Below are positions 35,498 to 36,164 of a DNA stretch of 36,164 nt, piece by piece. The DNA lies in NCBI RefSeq assembly GCF_025210165.1, contig NZ_JAOASI010000029.1:1-36164 (forward strand), read 5' to 3'. Origin of the DNA: Tepidibacter sp. Lineage in GTDB: Bacteria; Bacillota; Clostridia; Peptostreptococcales; Peptostreptococcaceae. Numbering within the stretch: position 1 is the first letter of the stretch; every line of letters starts with the position of its first letter. The notes beneath the pieces are model-generated. The model made no database searches and was not told where the DNA came from. It was given only the letters and a program-made list of their open reading frames with translations. Position numbers and translations under genes: made by a program.

Positions 35498-36164
35498 TCA
35501 CCCTTGGAGTATTTTTGTAATATTAAATATGAATTTATACATATCCTTAAATATAGTTTCCATTATAGGTTCATAATATGGAAATACAATAGAAAGTATC
35601 AATAATCCTAATATTACTTTAATGGGCATCCCAACAACAAAAACATTCATCTGAGGCATAGTTCTAGCTAATATACCTAATATTAGATTTGTAGATAATA
35701 TTATTATAGTTATCGGTATTGATATTTTAATTGCCATAACAAATATATAATTAAATATGTCTATTGTAAACTTCAGTATATTAGAATTTAAAATTATCTC
35801 ATTATTGATAGGTACTATATAAAAACTGTTAATTAAAGCTTTTATTAAATAATGGTGCCCATCAACTATTAAAAATATTAGTGTAGCTATTATATAAATC
35901 AAATTTCCAGTAATAGGTACTTGAAATCCATATTGAGGATCTACTACATTTGCCATACTAAATCCTAATTCTCTATCTATAAAAGATCCTGTCATAAAAA
36001 AACTAGAAAAAACTATAAAAGCTATGAACCCTATAACCAAGCCTATCATTAATTCCTTTATTGCTAAAAATAATATCTGTAAAAATGTCATATATTCAAA
36101 ATTAGAACTATCTATAAATGGTAGTACTATATACGCTAATATTACTGAAAATCCCAATTTAAAA
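35498..36164 (-). CDS. fliR: Flagellar export gate protein FliR, 5' end outside window
   Basis: FliR is a core membrane component of the export gate with FliP and FliQ. About 221 residues are visible, mostly hydrophobic helices. Family features are the FVIGFIAFIVFSSF-like segment following KELMIGLV, then GFSMANVVDPQ, and the C-terminal region with ILARTMPQMNVFVVGMPIKVILGL. The frame stays open to the window edge (reading FKLGFSVILAYI), so the in-frame TTG at 36155-36157 is internal and roughly 40 residues are missing compared with full-length FliR of about 260. Confidence 0.95.
   Translation of the reverse strand, partial: FKLGFSVILAYIVLPFIDSSNFEYMTFLQILFLAIKELMIGLVIGFIAFIVFSSFFMTGSFIDRELGFSMANVVDPQYGFQVPITGNLIYIIATLIFLIVDGHHYLIKALINSFYIVPINNEIILNSNILKFTIDIFNYIFVMAIKISIPITIIILSTNLILGILARTMPQMNVFVVGMPIKVILGLLILSIVFPYYEPIMETIFKDMYKFIFNITKILQG

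Noticed and set aside
36155-36157. TTG near the window edge as the fliR start
   Set aside because: The frame is open to the edge and the residues before it continue the FliR family pattern; the N-terminus is simply outside the window.

Overview
This is a very AT-rich window in which every supported gene lies on the minus strand, so transcription runs from 36164 down to 1. Gene order, AGGAGG-type ribosome binding sites, TTG/GTG starts, PolC, RnpM, a YlxQ-like protein and a CheC/CheD chemotaxis module point to a motile Gram-positive of the Firmicutes, class Clostridia. A relative of the Peptostreptococcaceae is my best guess from composition and gene content, but it is not proven. I see no phage, insertion sequence, CRISPR array, tRNA or rRNA. 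No intergenic gap exceeds about 170 bases.

Region 1 (36164-22869) is the distal part of a flagellar/chemotaxis operon: fliR (cut by the window edge), flhB, flhA, flhF, flhG, a PilZ protein, cheB, cheA, cheW, cheC, cheD, a small unknown membrane protein, sigD, a SwrB-like membrane protein and an MltG-like membrane protein. It covers the export gate, placement of flagella, chemotaxis signalling and adaptation, cyclic-di-GMP input and the motility sigma factor. cheR and cheY are not in this window.

Region 2 (22868-14413) starts at a strong promoter and a structured leader before rpsB. It continues with tsf, pyrH, frr, a 66-residue unknown, uppS, cdsA, dxr, rseP and ispG: translation, UMP kinase, ribosome recycling, undecaprenyl and phospholipid precursors, two isoprenoid (MEP) steps and a site-2 protease. 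Several hairpins divide it, and two atypical non-coding elements flank dxr.

Region 3 (14412-10055) is polC alone, bracketed by terminators. Region 4 (10050-2692) is the rimP-nusA-rnpM-ylxQ-infB-rbfA-nrnA-truB-ribF operon. Its apparent promoter lies upstream of a terminator hairpin, an arrangement that suggests attenuation. Region 5 (2691-1) holds rpsO, with its own promoter, leader hairpin and terminator, followed by pnp and a final terminator.

The overall order matches the Bacillus subtilis fla/che-to-pnp chromosome segment, with ispG where proS sits and nrnA where ylxP sits. I see no wholly new system. The best leads are an 8-G tract joining flhF and flhG, a possible nusA-operon attenuator, a structured element plus hairpin before dxr, and a GC-rich 59-base island at the dxr 3' end.
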